A stretch of 64,000 bases of DNA from Acinetobacter colistiniresistens (GTDB lineage: Bacteria; Pseudomonadota; Gammaproteobacteria; Pseudomonadales; Moraxellaceae): positions 2,604,001 to 2,668,000 of the forward strand of contig NZ_CP102099.1 of assembly GCF_024582815.1 (NCBI RefSeq), in the 5' to 3' direction. The notes below the pieces were generated by a model, which was given only the letters and a program-made list of their open reading frames with translations, was not told the DNA's origin and ran no database searches. The translations under genes and the position numbers were made by a program. Shown here in pieces: positions 32,952-42,422 of the stretch. Numbering within the stretch: the first letter of the stretch is position 1; each line of letters starts with the position of its first letter.

Positions 32952-33824
32952 TTATTTCAGCGTAATTTTAGTCCACGATTCATACATTATCACGGCTGAG
33001 GAGAAGTCACTATCTGCTTCAGCGGTTAAATTCGCTGCCTGAATCAAGCTTTGCGTTAAAGACAGGATAGGTGCAGGAAGTTTTGCATCCTTGACTAAAT
33101 CAAGAGCGATACCTGTATCTTTTGCAAGTAATGGAAGTCCAAAAGTTACAGGGAACTCACGGCTAAGAACACGCTGCGGAAAAATCGTTTCTGTGACCAG
33201 ACTTTTACCACTCGATGCATTGATACAGTTCAGCGCTGCATCAAGGTTGACACCATGTGCTTTTAAAGTACTAAAGCCTTCAGCAACAGACCATAAATTC
33301 ACAGCAAGCAACATATTATTAATGGCTTTTACCGCAAAACCAGCGCCAGATTCACCCACATGTTGAATCAATTTACCGACTGCTGCCATTGCTGGATAAG
33401 CACGTTCAAAGGCATTAACATCCCCGCCAACCATCACAGTTAAGGTTGCATTCTCAGCGCCAACAGTTTGACCACTCACAGGTGCGTCTAGAAAATCGAT
33501 ATTTTGTGCTTTGAGTTTCTCTGCCAAACGGCGAGCTGTCTCGGGTACACCACTGGTACAGTCAATCCAGATGGCACCTGATTTAATTGAAACATCTTCA
33601 ATGAGTTTCTCAACATCATCACTGGTGGGTAGGCATGAAAAGATAATATCAGCCTGAACCGCTTGTGCAAGTTCAACTGCTGTAGTCCCATATTCTGTTG
33701 CATGCTGTTCAGCTTTACTAAAATTTCGATTCCAGACATAGACCTTCTCGAAATATTTAGGCAAATGCGCCGCCATACGATAGCCCATAGCGCCTAAACC
33801 AATAAATGCAACAGATTGAGTCAT
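32952..33824 (-). CDS. NAD(P)-dependent 3-hydroxyisobutyrate dehydrogenase-like oxidoreductase
   Basis: The 290-residue protein begins with the nucleotide-binding FIGLGAMGYRMAAHL. It has DAPVSGQTVGAENATLTVMVGG, the substrate-binding signature of beta-hydroxyacid dehydrogenases, near residue 115, and GAGFAVKAINNML with the catalytic Lys near 165. The class includes 3-hydroxyisobutyrate, tartronate semialdehyde and 6-phosphogluconate-like dehydrogenases. It is the second gene after the PhaC-like hydrolase (3 bp gap), so the two are probably co-transcribed. The substrate is uncertain. Confidence 0.82.
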   Translation of the reverse strand: MTQSVAFIGLGAMGYRMAAHLPKYFEKVYVWNRNFSKAEQHATEYGTTAVELAQAVQADIIFSCLPTSDDVEKLIEDVSIKSGAIWIDCTSGVPETARRLAEKLKAQNIDFLDAPVSGQTVGAENATLTVMVGGDVNAFERAYPAMAAVGKLIQHVGESGAGFAVKAINNMLLAVNLWSVAEGFSTLKAHGVNLDAALNCINASSGKSLVTETIFPQRVLSREFPVTFGLPLLAKDTGIALDLVKDAKLPAPILSLTQSLIQAANLTAEADSDFSSAVIMYESWTKITLK

Positions 33825-33827
33825 AGC

Positions 33828-34931
33828 TTACCTTTTTATATGTGTCGACCGTTCGGCTAACCATGTTGTCAATGTTGGCCAGAACTCGATTGAACTGTTT
33901 TGACTGGACATTAAACCTAAGTGCCCACCAGGGATAAGAGTAAACGTGACATCTTGGCTACTTGTCAACTGGGTCAGCGGAAATGCAGACTCAGCAGTCA
34001 CGAGCTGATCACCTTTTCCTGCGCCGACGAATAGAGAACAATTAATATTTTTCAGCTCGATGGTCTTGTTCTTGAGTTGAATTGCACCATTTTTTAACGG
34101 ATTTTGTAGCCAGACATTAAACAGCATGTCTTGATTTACACCACCGGGGTAATCAATCATATTATTTAAGAAATGACTAAGCGTTGCATCTTCTTGTACC
34201 AGCTTTAGATTATCCAAGTTTTTCAATAACTGGATATTGCCATCAATCCAGCCTTTCGGATCTAATAGTTTGAATCCAAGCGAGTTTAGGAAGCCAGGTG
34301 AATGAATCATTAATTTCGGTAAACGGTTATAAATATAGTCTTTAATGGTCGGATTACGGCTAGTCAGATAAGCCAAAGTTTTGTATAGCTTGCCAATATA
34401 ACCCGAAGCATAGCTGTCGATTGGGCTGCCTAAGACCACCAGATTTTTCACGATACTCGGCTGATGACGTGCGGTATAAAGCGTCACGAATATTCCAGCC
34501 ATACTCCAACCATGCAGCGAAATTTTTTCAGATGTAGAATGTTGCTGAATAGCTTCTATGCATTTTGGAATAAACTTATCAATAAAAGATAGAAAGTTAA
34601 CCTGATAGTTTTTATACGTAAGCTTGCCCCAGTCAATCAGATAGACATCAAAACCACTTTCTTGAAAATGCTTTACCAATGAACGATAAGGATATAAATC
34701 ATAGATATCCATATTAATGGCCAAAGGTGCAACAAATACCAATGGTTCTTTATAGCGTTTGTTCTCTGATGCGTAGAAACGGACACAGGTCTGTTTAAAT
34801 TGAGCAATCACTTGATACGGCGTAGATTGAGACAAAACCAGTTTGTCTGCATCGAAGACACGCATAGCTAGATGTTTAAAATTTATTTTTTGCTGTTCCA
34901 CAAGCGATTTCATCTTAGAAAGTCTCATCAT
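33828..34931 (-). CDS. Alpha/beta hydrolase related to PHA synthase, Ser nucleophile
   Basis: The 367-residue protein resembles the PhaC fold: GFDVYLIDWG near residue 93 and a nucleophile elbow at HGWSMAG (Ser143). Late in the protein, PGGHLGLMSS carries the catalytic His. True PhaC has Cys in the elbow (GxCxxG); here it is Ser, so hydrolase or esterase activity is more likely than polymerisation. A PhaR/PhaE partner is not nearby. Starts at 34931, 34928 and 34913 are possible, and no ribosome site decides. It opens a two-gene unit with the dehydrogenase and is divergent from metZ. Confidence 0.7.
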   Translation of the reverse strand: MMRLSKMKSLVEQQKINFKHLAMRVFDADKLVLSQSTPYQVIAQFKQTCVRFYASENKRYKEPLVFVAPLAINMDIYDLYPYRSLVKHFQESGFDVYLIDWGKLTYKNYQVNFLSFIDKFIPKCIEAIQQHSTSEKISLHGWSMAGIFVTLYTARHQPSIVKNLVVLGSPIDSYASGYIGKLYKTLAYLTSRNPTIKDYIYNRLPKLMIHSPGFLNSLGFKLLDPKGWIDGNIQLLKNLDNLKLVQEDATLSHFLNNMIDYPGGVNQDMLFNVWLQNPLKNGAIQLKNKTIELKNINCSLFVGAGKGDQLVTAESAFPLTQLTSSQDVTFTLIPGGHLGLMSSQNSSIEFWPTLTTWLAERSTHIKR

Positions 34932-35048
34932 GAGTCAAGATTGCACGAAGTCTAAGCGATAATTTCATCTTACGCCTTGACCTTAAATACCTTAGGCGCT
35001 CAAAATATTGGCACATTTCGACATTATGATCATAAGGCATACAGAACG

Positions 35049-36236
35049 ATGAATCCAAGCGATGATTTAGAATACCAATTAGAAACACTGGCAATTCGCA
35101 CAGGGCATGATCGGACCTCTGAAGGTGAGCATAGTGAACCAATTTTCCTAACCTCATCATTTGTGTGTGAAAGTGCGGCTGATGCTGCAGCAAAATTTTC
35201 AGGACAAATCGCAGGGAATACTTATTCACGTTATACCAATCCGACTGTACAAGCATTTGAAAAACGCTTGGCTGTATTGGATGGTGCAGAACGTGCGGTT
35301 GCAACCAGTTCAGGTATGGCAGCGGTACATGCCATGTGTATGGCCTATTTAAAAGCTGGCGACCATGTGATTTGCTCTCGTGCAGTATTTGGTTCAATCA
35401 TTGCCTTATTTGAAAAATACGTTGCAAAATTTGCAGTCGAAGTGACCTTTGTGGATTTGGGTGATCTAGAAGGCTGGAAACAAGCCATTCGTCCAAATAC
35501 ACGTATTTTATTTATCGAAACACCATCTAATCCATTGGCCCAAGTGGGTGATATGCAGGCGATTGCCGATATTGCCCATGCCAATGGGGCGCTATTTGCG
35601 GTGGATAACTGTTTCTGTACACCGGTATTGCAACAGCCGATTAAGTTTGGTGCAGATTTAGTACTTTATTCAGCAACCAAATATATTGATGGCCAAGGTC
35701 GTGCCTTGGGTGGTGCTGTTGTCGGAAAATATGATTTGCTTGAGGAAGTAAATGGTGTGATCCGTACTTTAGGTAATTCGATGAGTCCATTTAATGCATG
35801 GATTTTCTTGAAAGGCTTAGAGACCCTTAGCATTCGTATGAAAGCCCATTGTGAAAGTGCTCAAAAATTGGCGGAATGGTTACATCAGCACGAAAAAGTT
35901 GAAAAAGTGTATTACGCAGGTCTACCTGATCATCCAGGCCATGCGCTTGCGAAAAAACAGCAAAAAGGCTTTGGCGGTGTTGTATCTTTTGTCGTGAAAG
36001 GTCAACGTGAAGGCGCTTGGACGGTGATCGATAATACACGTTTCTTATCAATTACCAGTAATTTGGGTGACGTTAAGTCAACAATTACACATCCAGCAAC
36101 GACCTCACATGGTAGAATGTCGGCTGAAGCTAAACAAGCTGCAGGAATTGAAGAAGGTTTGATTCGTGTGTCTGTTGGTTTAGAAGACATTGATGATATT
36201 ATTCGCGACATATCACGCGGTTTAGATTTAATTTAA
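35049..36236 (+). CDS. metZ: O-succinylhomoserine sulfhydrylase
   Basis: The 395-residue PLP enzyme carries GNTYSRYTNPTVQAFEKRLA near residue 60, the loop FIETPSNPLAQVGD near 155 and YSATKYIDGQGRALGG with the PLP Lys near residue 205. These match the MetZ/CGS family of the Cys/Met PLP-dependent enzymes, and the sulfhydrylase form (MetZ) is usual in this group. It makes homocysteine from O-succinylhomoserine and sulfide. The start is ATG 35049 by homology. ybaB follows 12 bp later. Confidence 0.88.
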   Translation: MNPSDDLEYQLETLAIRTGHDRTSEGEHSEPIFLTSSFVCESAADAAAKFSGQIAGNTYSRYTNPTVQAFEKRLAVLDGAERAVATSSGMAAVHAMCMAYLKAGDHVICSRAVFGSIIALFEKYVAKFAVEVTFVDLGDLEGWKQAIRPNTRILFIETPSNPLAQVGDMQAIADIAHANGALFAVDNCFCTPVLQQPIKFGADLVLYSATKYIDGQGRALGGAVVGKYDLLEEVNGVIRTLGNSMSPFNAWIFLKGLETLSIRMKAHCESAQKLAEWLHQHEKVEKVYYAGLPDHPGHALAKKQQKGFGGVVSFVVKGQREGAWTVIDNTRFLSITSNLGDVKSTITHPATTSHGRMSAEAKQAAGIEEGLIRVSVGLEDIDDIIRDISRGLDLI

Positions 36237-36248
36237 CGAGAGAGACTT

Positions 36249-36578
36249 ATGAACATTAATATGCTCATGCAGCAAGCTCAGCGCATGCAAAAAGATATGG
36301 AATCAAATCTTAAAAAAGCCAAAGAAGAGCTTGCAAATACTGAAGTTCACGCTGAAGCAGGCGGTGGTTTAGTTAAAGTGACCATGACTTGCCGCAATGT
36401 AGTGAAGCGTATCGAAATTAGCCCAGACTTGTTACAAGACGAAGCTGACATGATTGAAGATTTGATTGCTGCGGCAATGAATGATGCAGCTCGTCAAGCT
36501 GAAGCAATTTCTGAAGAGAAATTACAAGGTGCAAATTCAGGTATGGGCTTACCACCAGGCTTATCTGGTTTATTTTAA
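36249..36578 (+). CDS. ybaB: YbaB/EbfC nucleoid-associated protein
   Basis: The 109-residue protein has the typical layout: [20 protein letters not shown] coiled-coil start, [22 protein letters not shown] in the middle, and a second helix with [15 protein letters not shown]. It binds DNA as a dimer. GAGAGACTT before ATG 36249 is a good ribosome site. It lies upstream of recR, as in many bacteria, but here they are separated by a REP-like element. Confidence 0.93.
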   Translation: MNINMLMQQAQRMQKDMESNLKKAKEELANTEVHAEAGGGLVKVTMTCRNVVKRIEISPDLLQDEADMIEDLIAAAMNDAARQAEAISEEKLQGANSGMGLPPGLSGLF

Positions 36579-36647
36579 ATCCCTCCCAGCCTCCCTTTAA
36601 TAAAGGGAGGAGTACCCCTCTTTAATAAAGAGGGGTTAGGGGAGATT
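36577..36647. repeat. REP/BIME-like double palindrome between ybaB and recR
   Basis: Two similar hairpins lie side by side: 36590-36610 (CCTCCCTTT/AAAGGGAGG, 3-nt loop) and 36615-36635 (CCCCTCTTT/AAAGAGGGG, 3-nt loop). They are bracketed by outer arms at 36578-36587 and 36639-36647 that also pair. The compact two-hairpin form is that of a repetitive extragenic palindrome. Confidence 0.7.
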
Positions 36648-36661
36648 ATGAGAGTTGATTT

Positions 36662-37258
36662 GTGTTTAGTGAACGATTTGAACAATTAGTTCAAGCATTA
36701 CGTATATTACCAAGTGTTGGTCCGAAATCAGCACAGCGTATGGCATTGCATTTATTAATGAAAAATCGTGAAGGTGCATTTGCTTTGTCACATGCCCTAC
36801 ATGAAGCGTCGAGCCATATTCATGAGTGTCGTATCTGCCACTCGCTCACCGAAAATGAAATATGTGATATATGTGCTTCAGCAGAACGTGATGAGCAACT
36901 ATTGTGTGTGGTTGAATCTCCTGCTGATGTAATGGCGATTGAACAGAGTGGTAGTTTTCGCGGAAAATATCATGTTCTTGGTGGACATTTATCGCCACTA
37001 GATGGAATTGGTCCAGAAGAGATTGGTATTCCTTATCTGATTCAACGTCTCAGTGCAGGGCAGATTCAAGAGGTGATTTTGGCAACCAATGCTACCGTAG
37101 AAGGGCAAGCGACAGCACATTATTTGGTTGAAGCCACTAAACATTTGCCGATTCATATGACCCGTATTGCACAAGGCGTACCTCAAGGCGGTGAGCTGGA
37201 ATATGTCGATAGCCATACCTTAAGTCAGGCTGTACATAACCGTATGCGAATGAAATAA
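36662..37258 (+). CDS. recR: Recombination protein RecR
   Basis: The 198-residue protein has a helix-hairpin-helix start (LRILPSVGPKSAQRMALHLL), a four-Cys zinc motif (CRICHSLTENEICDIC, about residues 57-72) and a Toprim domain (LCVVESPADVMAIE). It works with RecO and RecF to load RecA at gaps. The start is GTG 36662 with ATGAGAG upstream. Its stop is inside the terminator stem. Confidence 0.93.
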   Translation: MFSERFEQLVQALRILPSVGPKSAQRMALHLLMKNREGAFALSHALHEASSHIHECRICHSLTENEICDICASAERDEQLLCVVESPADVMAIEQSGSFRGKYHVLGGHLSPLDGIGPEEIGIPYLIQRLSAGQIQEVILATNATVEGQATAHYLVEATKHLPIHMTRIAQGVPQGGELEYVDSHTLSQAVHNRMRMK

Positions 37259-37280
37259 TAGGCTTCATTCGCATTTTTTT
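37244..37280 (+). terminator. Rho-independent terminator overlapping the recR stop
   Basis: ATGCGAATGAA and TTCATTCGCAT form an 11-bp stem, followed by seven T residues. The left arm lies in the last recR codons. Confidence 0.88.
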
Positions 37281-37545
37281 ATATTTATATTAAATTCATG
37301 CTGTTAATTTAAACAAATAATTAAATTTTACATTTTGTCTAACATTATCGTAGATCAATTTATTGTGATTTGTGGCACTATTATCAAGCGAAAAGGATTT
37401 TCGTTTTTTGATAAAATGGGTAGAGGAGTGATTTCATGTCGTGTATGTGGAATACCAATTAATTTTTTGTATTTTTCAGTTGAGCAATGACTGACATTTG
37501 GCAGTTTTATTGCACATGGTTCTTTATTATTTTATTTGAGCACAC

Positions 37546-38688
37546 ATGTTTCAGTTTATCCAACAGCAACAAGATTTAGCTGTTCTCCTCAAACAGATGG
37601 AACAGTGTTCTGTCTACGCCCTTGATACCGAGTTTATTAAGGTTGATACCTTATACCCTAAACTTGGTGTTTGCCAAATCAATTTAAATGGTCAAATTCT
37701 ATTACTTGATGGTGCAGCATTAGATCTCAGTCATTTTTGGCCAAAGATTTTCGCGGCTCAACAGAATATTTTTCATGCCTGTGGTGAAGATATTGATCTG
37801 ATCTATCATTATGCCGATCAAAAACCACTCAATAATGTGTTCGATACGCAAATTGCGTTGGCATTTCTCGGACATGGGCTTCAAGTTAGTTATCAAAACG
37901 CGCTTAAAACCTGTTTGAATATTGAGATTGAAAAAGATCAGACCCGTTCAGACTGGCTTGCGAGACCTTTGACACAAGAGCAGATGTGCTATGCGGCAAA
38001 TGATGTCATCTATTTAAGCAAACTTGCAGATGCACTGAAAACAGATCTGAAAGCAAAAGGGCTGTATCAATACGTATTGGAAGATTGTCAAAATCTCACC
38101 AAAGAGATTGCGATGGAAACACCACTAGCGGAATTGTATACCGATATCGGTAATTATCGACATTCGCGCCGTGAGCTGATGCAGTTGCAACAACTCAGCA
38201 TTTGGCGAGAGCAGATTACCAAGGCACTGAATCAGCCACGTAGTTTTATTTTGAGAAACTCTACTATGATTGATTTGGTGGAAAAGAATCCGCGCAATAA
38301 TTTTCAGTTGGCACGGATTAAAGATATTCGCCCACACATTGTACGCGAACACGGAAAGACCATTTTGGATTTACTCAAGTTCTTACCACCAGAGGAAGAA
38401 TGGCCATTACGTATGGTAAAACCAATCAAGAGTAATTCCAAAGAAGTTGCACCTAAAATTGATGCTTTGATTGAAAGCGTGGTTTTACAAACTGGTATTC
38501 CGAAAGAAGTGTTATTGCGTAAGAAATGGATGAATGCCATTTATGAACATGTGGTCTTTCATTTAGATGAGCAATCTTTACCGTCTTATTTAATGGGATG
38601 GCGTTATGACATTCTGACACAACCTTTGATTGCGTTGTTAAAAGAAGATATTGAATATTTAGCGATGCAAATGAAAATTGCACGTTAG
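37546..38688 (+). CDS. rnd: Ribonuclease D
   Basis: The 380-residue protein has the DEDD exonuclease sites: YALDTEFIKVDT (Asp-Glu) near residue 20, ACGEDIDLI near 78 and NDVIYLSKLAD near 150. An HRDC-type helical domain follows (about residues 208-285). It trims tRNA and other small-RNA 3' ends. An AT-rich gap of 287 bp precedes it. Confidence 0.88.
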   Translation: MFQFIQQQQDLAVLLKQMEQCSVYALDTEFIKVDTLYPKLGVCQINLNGQILLLDGAALDLSHFWPKIFAAQQNIFHACGEDIDLIYHYADQKPLNNVFDTQIALAFLGHGLQVSYQNALKTCLNIEIEKDQTRSDWLARPLTQEQMCYAANDVIYLSKLADALKTDLKAKGLYQYVLEDCQNLTKEIAMETPLAELYTDIGNYRHSRRELMQLQQLSIWREQITKALNQPRSFILRNSTMIDLVEKNPRNNFQLARIKDIRPHIVREHGKTILDLLKFLPPEEEWPLRMVKPIKSNSKEVAPKIDALIESVVLQTGIPKEVLLRKKWMNAIYEHVVFHLDEQSLPSYLMGWRYDILTQPLIALLKEDIEYLAMQMKIAR

Positions 38689-38694
38689 AAAATC

Positions 38695-38723
38695 AAAGAG
38701 CTAAGTAATTAGCTCTTTTTTTT
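38695..38723 (+). terminator. Terminator after rnd
   Basis: AAAGAGCTAA and TTAGCTCTTT form a 10-bp stem followed by a run of T. It overlaps the last codons of the convergent methyltransferase gene. Confidence 0.85.
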
Positions 38724-39443
38724 GGCTTTGATGATGAGCATCATGGGGCGTCTTAATTCATTCTGCCAACTTAGCCTTTCAACCATTTCTTTAGGTGGTG
38801 TTGGTTCAATCACTGCTGTAATTTCAAAACCTGCAGTTAATAAGGCTGTAATATAGGTTTCAAGCGTTCTGTGATATTTCACAACTTTTGCATCTAAAAA
38901 ATGGGTTTCTCTTTTGCCTTGTGCGAAATAGTGGTCAACAGGCCAGTGCATCGGCTGTTGCTCTGCATCATAGTACCAATCTTGTTGCTCACAGGCTGTG
39001 AAAATAGGATGCTCAACCGAATAGTACAGTTCGCCTTGAGACGTTAATAAGGATGCAGCCTTGGCAAACACAGGCTTAATATCTTCGATGTAGTGCAAAG
39101 CAAGAGAACTGATTATGACGTCAAAGCTCGCTGTATCTGCTGCAAAGTCCTCAATTGCGGTATGTTGATAATCCACGTTTTGGGCTGATGTTAACAGACG
39201 TGCTTTTTCAAGCATTTTAATGGATAAATCAATTCCGATCACTGAACGAGCACCTTGTTCAGCAGCAAACTGACAATGCCAGCCATAGCCACAACCTAAG
39301 TCTAAAACCTTTTTATTCTTTAACTGGGGCATATGTGTTTTAAATGTGGACCACTCACCAGCAGCATTTAGGCCATGCACTGAGCGAGGCATTTTTGAGT
39401 ATTCAGTAAAGAAGTGTGGATCATCATATTTGTTTTGTTGCAT
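38709..39443 (-). CDS. Class I SAM-dependent methyltransferase
   Basis: The 244-residue protein has the SAM-binding motif KVLDLGCGYGWH near residue 44, IGIDLSIKMLEKAR near 70 and DVIISSLALHYIEDI near 110, all typical of class I methyltransferases of the ubiE/Methyltransf_11 kind. It has HPIFTACEQQDWYYDAEQQP in the middle, which sets a family of small-molecule methyltransferases apart, but the substrate is unknown. It is convergent with rnd. Confidence 0.85.
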   Translation of the reverse strand: MQQNKYDDPHFFTEYSKMPRSVHGLNAAGEWSTFKTHMPQLKNKKVLDLGCGYGWHCQFAAEQGARSVIGIDLSIKMLEKARLLTSAQNVDYQHTAIEDFAADTASFDVIISSLALHYIEDIKPVFAKAASLLTSQGELYYSVEHPIFTACEQQDWYYDAEQQPMHWPVDHYFAQGKRETHFLDAKVVKYHRTLETYITALLTAGFEITAVIEPTPPKEMVERLSWQNELRRPMMLIIKAKKKS

Positions 39444-39613
39444 AGCTGTGCCATTGAAAAATCATGGCTTGATTATGACACTCTGCGCGAATACTCTGAA
39501 ATAGGTTGTATTGTGAATCTGGAAAAAAGACGACTCTAGCGTTAACAATCCTTAATGTATCCATTTTTATTTTCATGTATGCTGTGTCTGATTGTTAATA
39601 GATGTGAGTCAAT

Positions 39614-39919
39614 ATGCACTGCGATATTTATAGATCGAGCAAAAAAGATGAAATGTATATGTACATTGCTCGTCCAAATTATCCTGATGACAAGGAACAA
39701 GAAAACCCATTTGAAGGTGTTCCAGAAACAGTTTTACAAGCATTCGGCAAAGCTACTTTTGTGATGCATTTAGAACTTCATAATGAGCGTAAACTTGCAC
39801 GTGCTAACGTTTTACATGTTTTAGACTCCCTAAATACCAAGGGCTTTTTTATTCAGATGCCACCAGAAGGGTTAATCAATCCAAACGCGGTAGAACCTGA
39901 GGGCTTACGCGGTGCTTGA
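39614..39919 (+). CDS. YcgL domain protein
   Basis: The 101-residue soluble protein matches the YcgL fold: [19 protein letters not shown] at the start, then [19 protein letters not shown] and PPEGLINPN segments. The domain is widely conserved in gamma-proteobacteria; activity is unknown. Its stop overlaps the next gene by 8 bp, and the set ycgL, membrane protein, MoxR and VWA genes reads like one transcript. Confidence 0.85.
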   Translation: MHCDIYRSSKKDEMYMYIARPNYPDDKEQENPFEGVPETVLQAFGKATFVMHLELHNERKLARANVLHVLDSLNTKGFFIQMPPEGLINPNAVEPEGLRGA

Positions 39920-40298
39920 GACTTTAACAGCGATTTGGTCGAATATTCTTTCAGTACTGGATCAGTTTCCTGAAGAAAATGTTGCGATCATTGTTTATGT
40001 TACAGGGGCATTAATTGCATTGTGGTGCTGGTATCGTTTGATGTCACGCCTACCGAATCCAATTGGTGGCATCCTCTGGATTGTGGCTTTTGCCGTTCTT
40101 GCAACACCAACTATTTCAGAAGGTCCAAACTCGGCCTTAGCACCAGCGATTTTTGGTTTGCTTTTTGGTGTACTTACTAAAGAGCATGTCTTAATCTGGT
40201 CAAACTTATCATTGATTTTATTTGTCATTGGTACGGGTTTATTGATCGGTTTCTGCTGGTCGAAATATACTGCAAATAAAACTGCACGTTCAGTTTAG
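39912..40298 (+). CDS. Small inner-membrane protein
   Basis: The 128-residue protein has about three or four hydrophobic helices (residues 22-42, 52-70, 78-90, 98-118). It has no recognised family motif. The start is GTG 39912, inside the last codons of ycgL, so translation is probably coupled. The MoxR gene follows 36 bp later, so it probably belongs to the same unit. Function is unknown. Confidence 0.65.
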   Translation: MLETLTAIWSNILSVLDQFPEENVAIIVYVTGALIALWCWYRLMSRLPNPIGGILWIVAFAVLATPTISEGPNSALAPAIFGLLFGVLTKEHVLIWSNLSLILFVIGTGLLIGFCWSKYTANKTARSV

Positions 40299-40333
40299 AT
40301 ACAACGTTAAATACAGAAAAATAAGGTTTTTAA

Positions 40334-41185
40334 ATGTCTGCTGATACACAACACTTCAATGGTACAGATCAATATATTGCAACTGATAGCTTAAAGCTTG
40401 CAGTGAAAGCTGCCCGCGCTTTGCAGAAACCATTATTGGTAAAAGGTGAGCCCGGTACAGGTAAAACATTACTTGCAGAGCAAGTGGCTGAAAGTTTAGG
40501 TTTGAAGCTGATTACTTGGCATATCAAGTCAACCACTAAAGCCCAGCAAGGTCTGTATGAATATGATGCAGTATCACGCTTGCGTGACAGCCAGTTAGGT
40601 GATGATCGTGTCTACGACATTAAAAACTATATTAAACCGGGTAAATTGTGGGAAGCATTTACCAGTGAAGAACGTTGTGTACTGTTGATTGATGAAATCG
40701 ACAAGGCGGATATTGAGTTTCCAAACGACTTATTGCATGAACTCGATAAAATGTCGTTTTATGTTTATGAGACAGGCGAGACTATTACTGCAACACAACG
40801 CCCAATCGTGATTATTACCTCGAATAATGAGAAGGAACTGCCAGATGCATTCTTGCGTCGTTGTTTCTTCCATTATATTGAATTCCCAGATGATGCAACC
40901 ATGCGTGACATCATTGCAGTACATTTCCCGAATATTTCAAATACCTTGGTCAGTGAAGCATTGCAGGTGTTCTTTAAATTACGTGAAATCCCTAATTTGA
41001 AGAAACCACCTTCAACATCAGAGTTGATAGACTGGTTAAGCCTGTTGATGGCCGATGATATGCCAGAAGATGTATTGCGCAATCACGATAAATCAAAAGC
41101 GATCCCACCATTGTATGGTGCTTTGATTAAAAATGAACAAGATGTGCAATTGCTTGAACGTTTAGCCTTTATGTCACGCCGCTAA
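40334..41185 (+). CDS. MoxR-type AAA+ ATPase
   Basis: The 283-residue protein has Walker A GEPGTGKT (residues 38-45) and Walker B VLLIDEIDKAD (about 116-126), plus sensor-1 IITSNNEKELPDAFLRR. MoxR ATPases act as chaperones for metal-centre insertion or protein maturation together with a VWA-domain partner; that partner is the next gene (13 bp). The client is unknown. Confidence 0.87.
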   Translation: MSADTQHFNGTDQYIATDSLKLAVKAARALQKPLLVKGEPGTGKTLLAEQVAESLGLKLITWHIKSTTKAQQGLYEYDAVSRLRDSQLGDDRVYDIKNYIKPGKLWEAFTSEERCVLLIDEIDKADIEFPNDLLHELDKMSFYVYETGETITATQRPIVIITSNNEKELPDAFLRRCFFHYIEFPDDATMRDIIAVHFPNISNTLVSEALQVFFKLREIPNLKKPPSTSELIDWLSLLMADDMPEDVLRNHDKSKAIPPLYGALIKNEQDVQLLERLAFMSRR

Positions 41186-41197
41186 GAGTGTTTAAAA

Positions 41198-42385
41198 ATG
41201 TTTGTGCGACTGTTTTACACCTTACGCAAATATGGCGTGCCTGTAACAACACGTGAGCTCATTGATCTTAATCAGGCGGTCGCTTCAGGTCTTGTGTTTG
41301 CAGATCAGGAACAGTTTTATCAATTGGCTAAAACTGTTTTAGTCAAAGATGAGCGTTTTTTTGATAAGTTCGATCGTGCCATGAAAGATTATTTTGATGG
41401 TATCGAAACTTTTGAGTTGGATGAGCTGCTGAAACAGGTTCACAAGTTACCGAAAGACTGGTTTGACCTTGAACTATTAGAAAAACATCTTACGCCTGAA
41501 CAACGTGCTGAGCTACAAAAGGCAGGTTCTCTCGAAGAGCTGATGAAAATGCTGGAAGAACGCTTACGTGAACAGCATAAAAAACATCAGGGTGGCAATC
41601 GCATGATTGGTACCGGAGGAACCTCGCCATTCGGCGCTTTTGGTGATCATCCAGAAGGTGTTCGTATTGGTGGGCCAGGGCGTAAACGTTCGGCGGTTAA
41701 AGTTTGGGAACAACGTAAATACCAAAATCTGGATGATGATCAGGTTTTGGGAACCCGTCAGATGCAAATTGCCTTGCGTCGTTTGCGTAAGTTTGCACGT
41801 CAAGGTGCGGCAGAAGAGCTGGATGTCGATGGCACCATTCGTGAGACAGCAAAACAAGGCATTTTGGATGTACAACTGGTTCCAGAACGTCGTAATCGCA
41901 TTAAAGTGTTGATGCTGTTTGATGTTGGCGGCTCAATGGATGCTTATATTGCTGAATGCGAAAAACTATTTAGTGCGGCCAAATCCGAGTTTAAAACCCT
42001 CGAATACTTTTATTTTCATAATTGTCTGTATGATCATGTGTGGAAGGATAACCATCGCCGTAGTTCAACCCGTATGAATACATGGGATCTGTTTCATACC
42101 TATGGCCGTGATTATCGGGTCATTGTGGTCGGTGATGCCAGTATGGCACCGTATGAGTTAAAGTCTGCGGGTGGTTCAGTGGAATATATGAATGAAGAGT
42201 CGGGTGAAGTATGGCTAAGACGTTTGCGTCAGCACTTTGACAAAACTGCTTGGTTGAACCCTGAGATGGAAGGTTACTGGCACTATACCCAGACCATTAG
42301 CTGGATTAAAGAAATTTTTGAAAATCACATGTTTCCAATGACCTTGAAGGGTCTTGAAGATATGACCCGTTATTTGTCACGTTAA
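41198..42385 (+). CDS. VWA-domain CoxE-like protein
   Basis: The 395-residue protein has an N-terminal helical part (about 1-130), a Gly-rich linker (about 131-165), and a VWA domain with a MIDAS-like DVGGSM (Asp242, Gly244, Ser246). The second Ser of the classic DxSxS is replaced by Gly, as in other CoxE-like proteins I recall. With the adjacent MoxR ATPase it probably forms a chaperone pair. A long gap to trpB (37 bp) separates it from the next gene. Confidence 0.82.
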   Translation: MFVRLFYTLRKYGVPVTTRELIDLNQAVASGLVFADQEQFYQLAKTVLVKDERFFDKFDRAMKDYFDGIETFELDELLKQVHKLPKDWFDLELLEKHLTPEQRAELQKAGSLEELMKMLEERLREQHKKHQGGNRMIGTGGTSPFGAFGDHPEGVRIGGPGRKRSAVKVWEQRKYQNLDDDQVLGTRQMQIALRRLRKFARQGAAEELDVDGTIRETAKQGILDVQLVPERRNRIKVLMLFDVGGSMDAYIAECEKLFSAAKSEFKTLEYFYFHNCLYDHVWKDNHRRSSTRMNTWDLFHTYGRDYRVIVVGDASMAPYELKSAGGSVEYMNEESGEVWLRRLRQHFDKTAWLNPEMEGYWHYTQTISWIKEIFENHMFPMTLKGLEDMTRYLSR

Positions 42386-42422
42386 AATTTTATATTAAAA
42401 CTTTATAAGAACAGGAAAACAT

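Noticed and set aside
33828..34931. True PHA synthase
   Set aside because: The nucleophile is Ser rather than Cys and no PhaR or PhaE is near.
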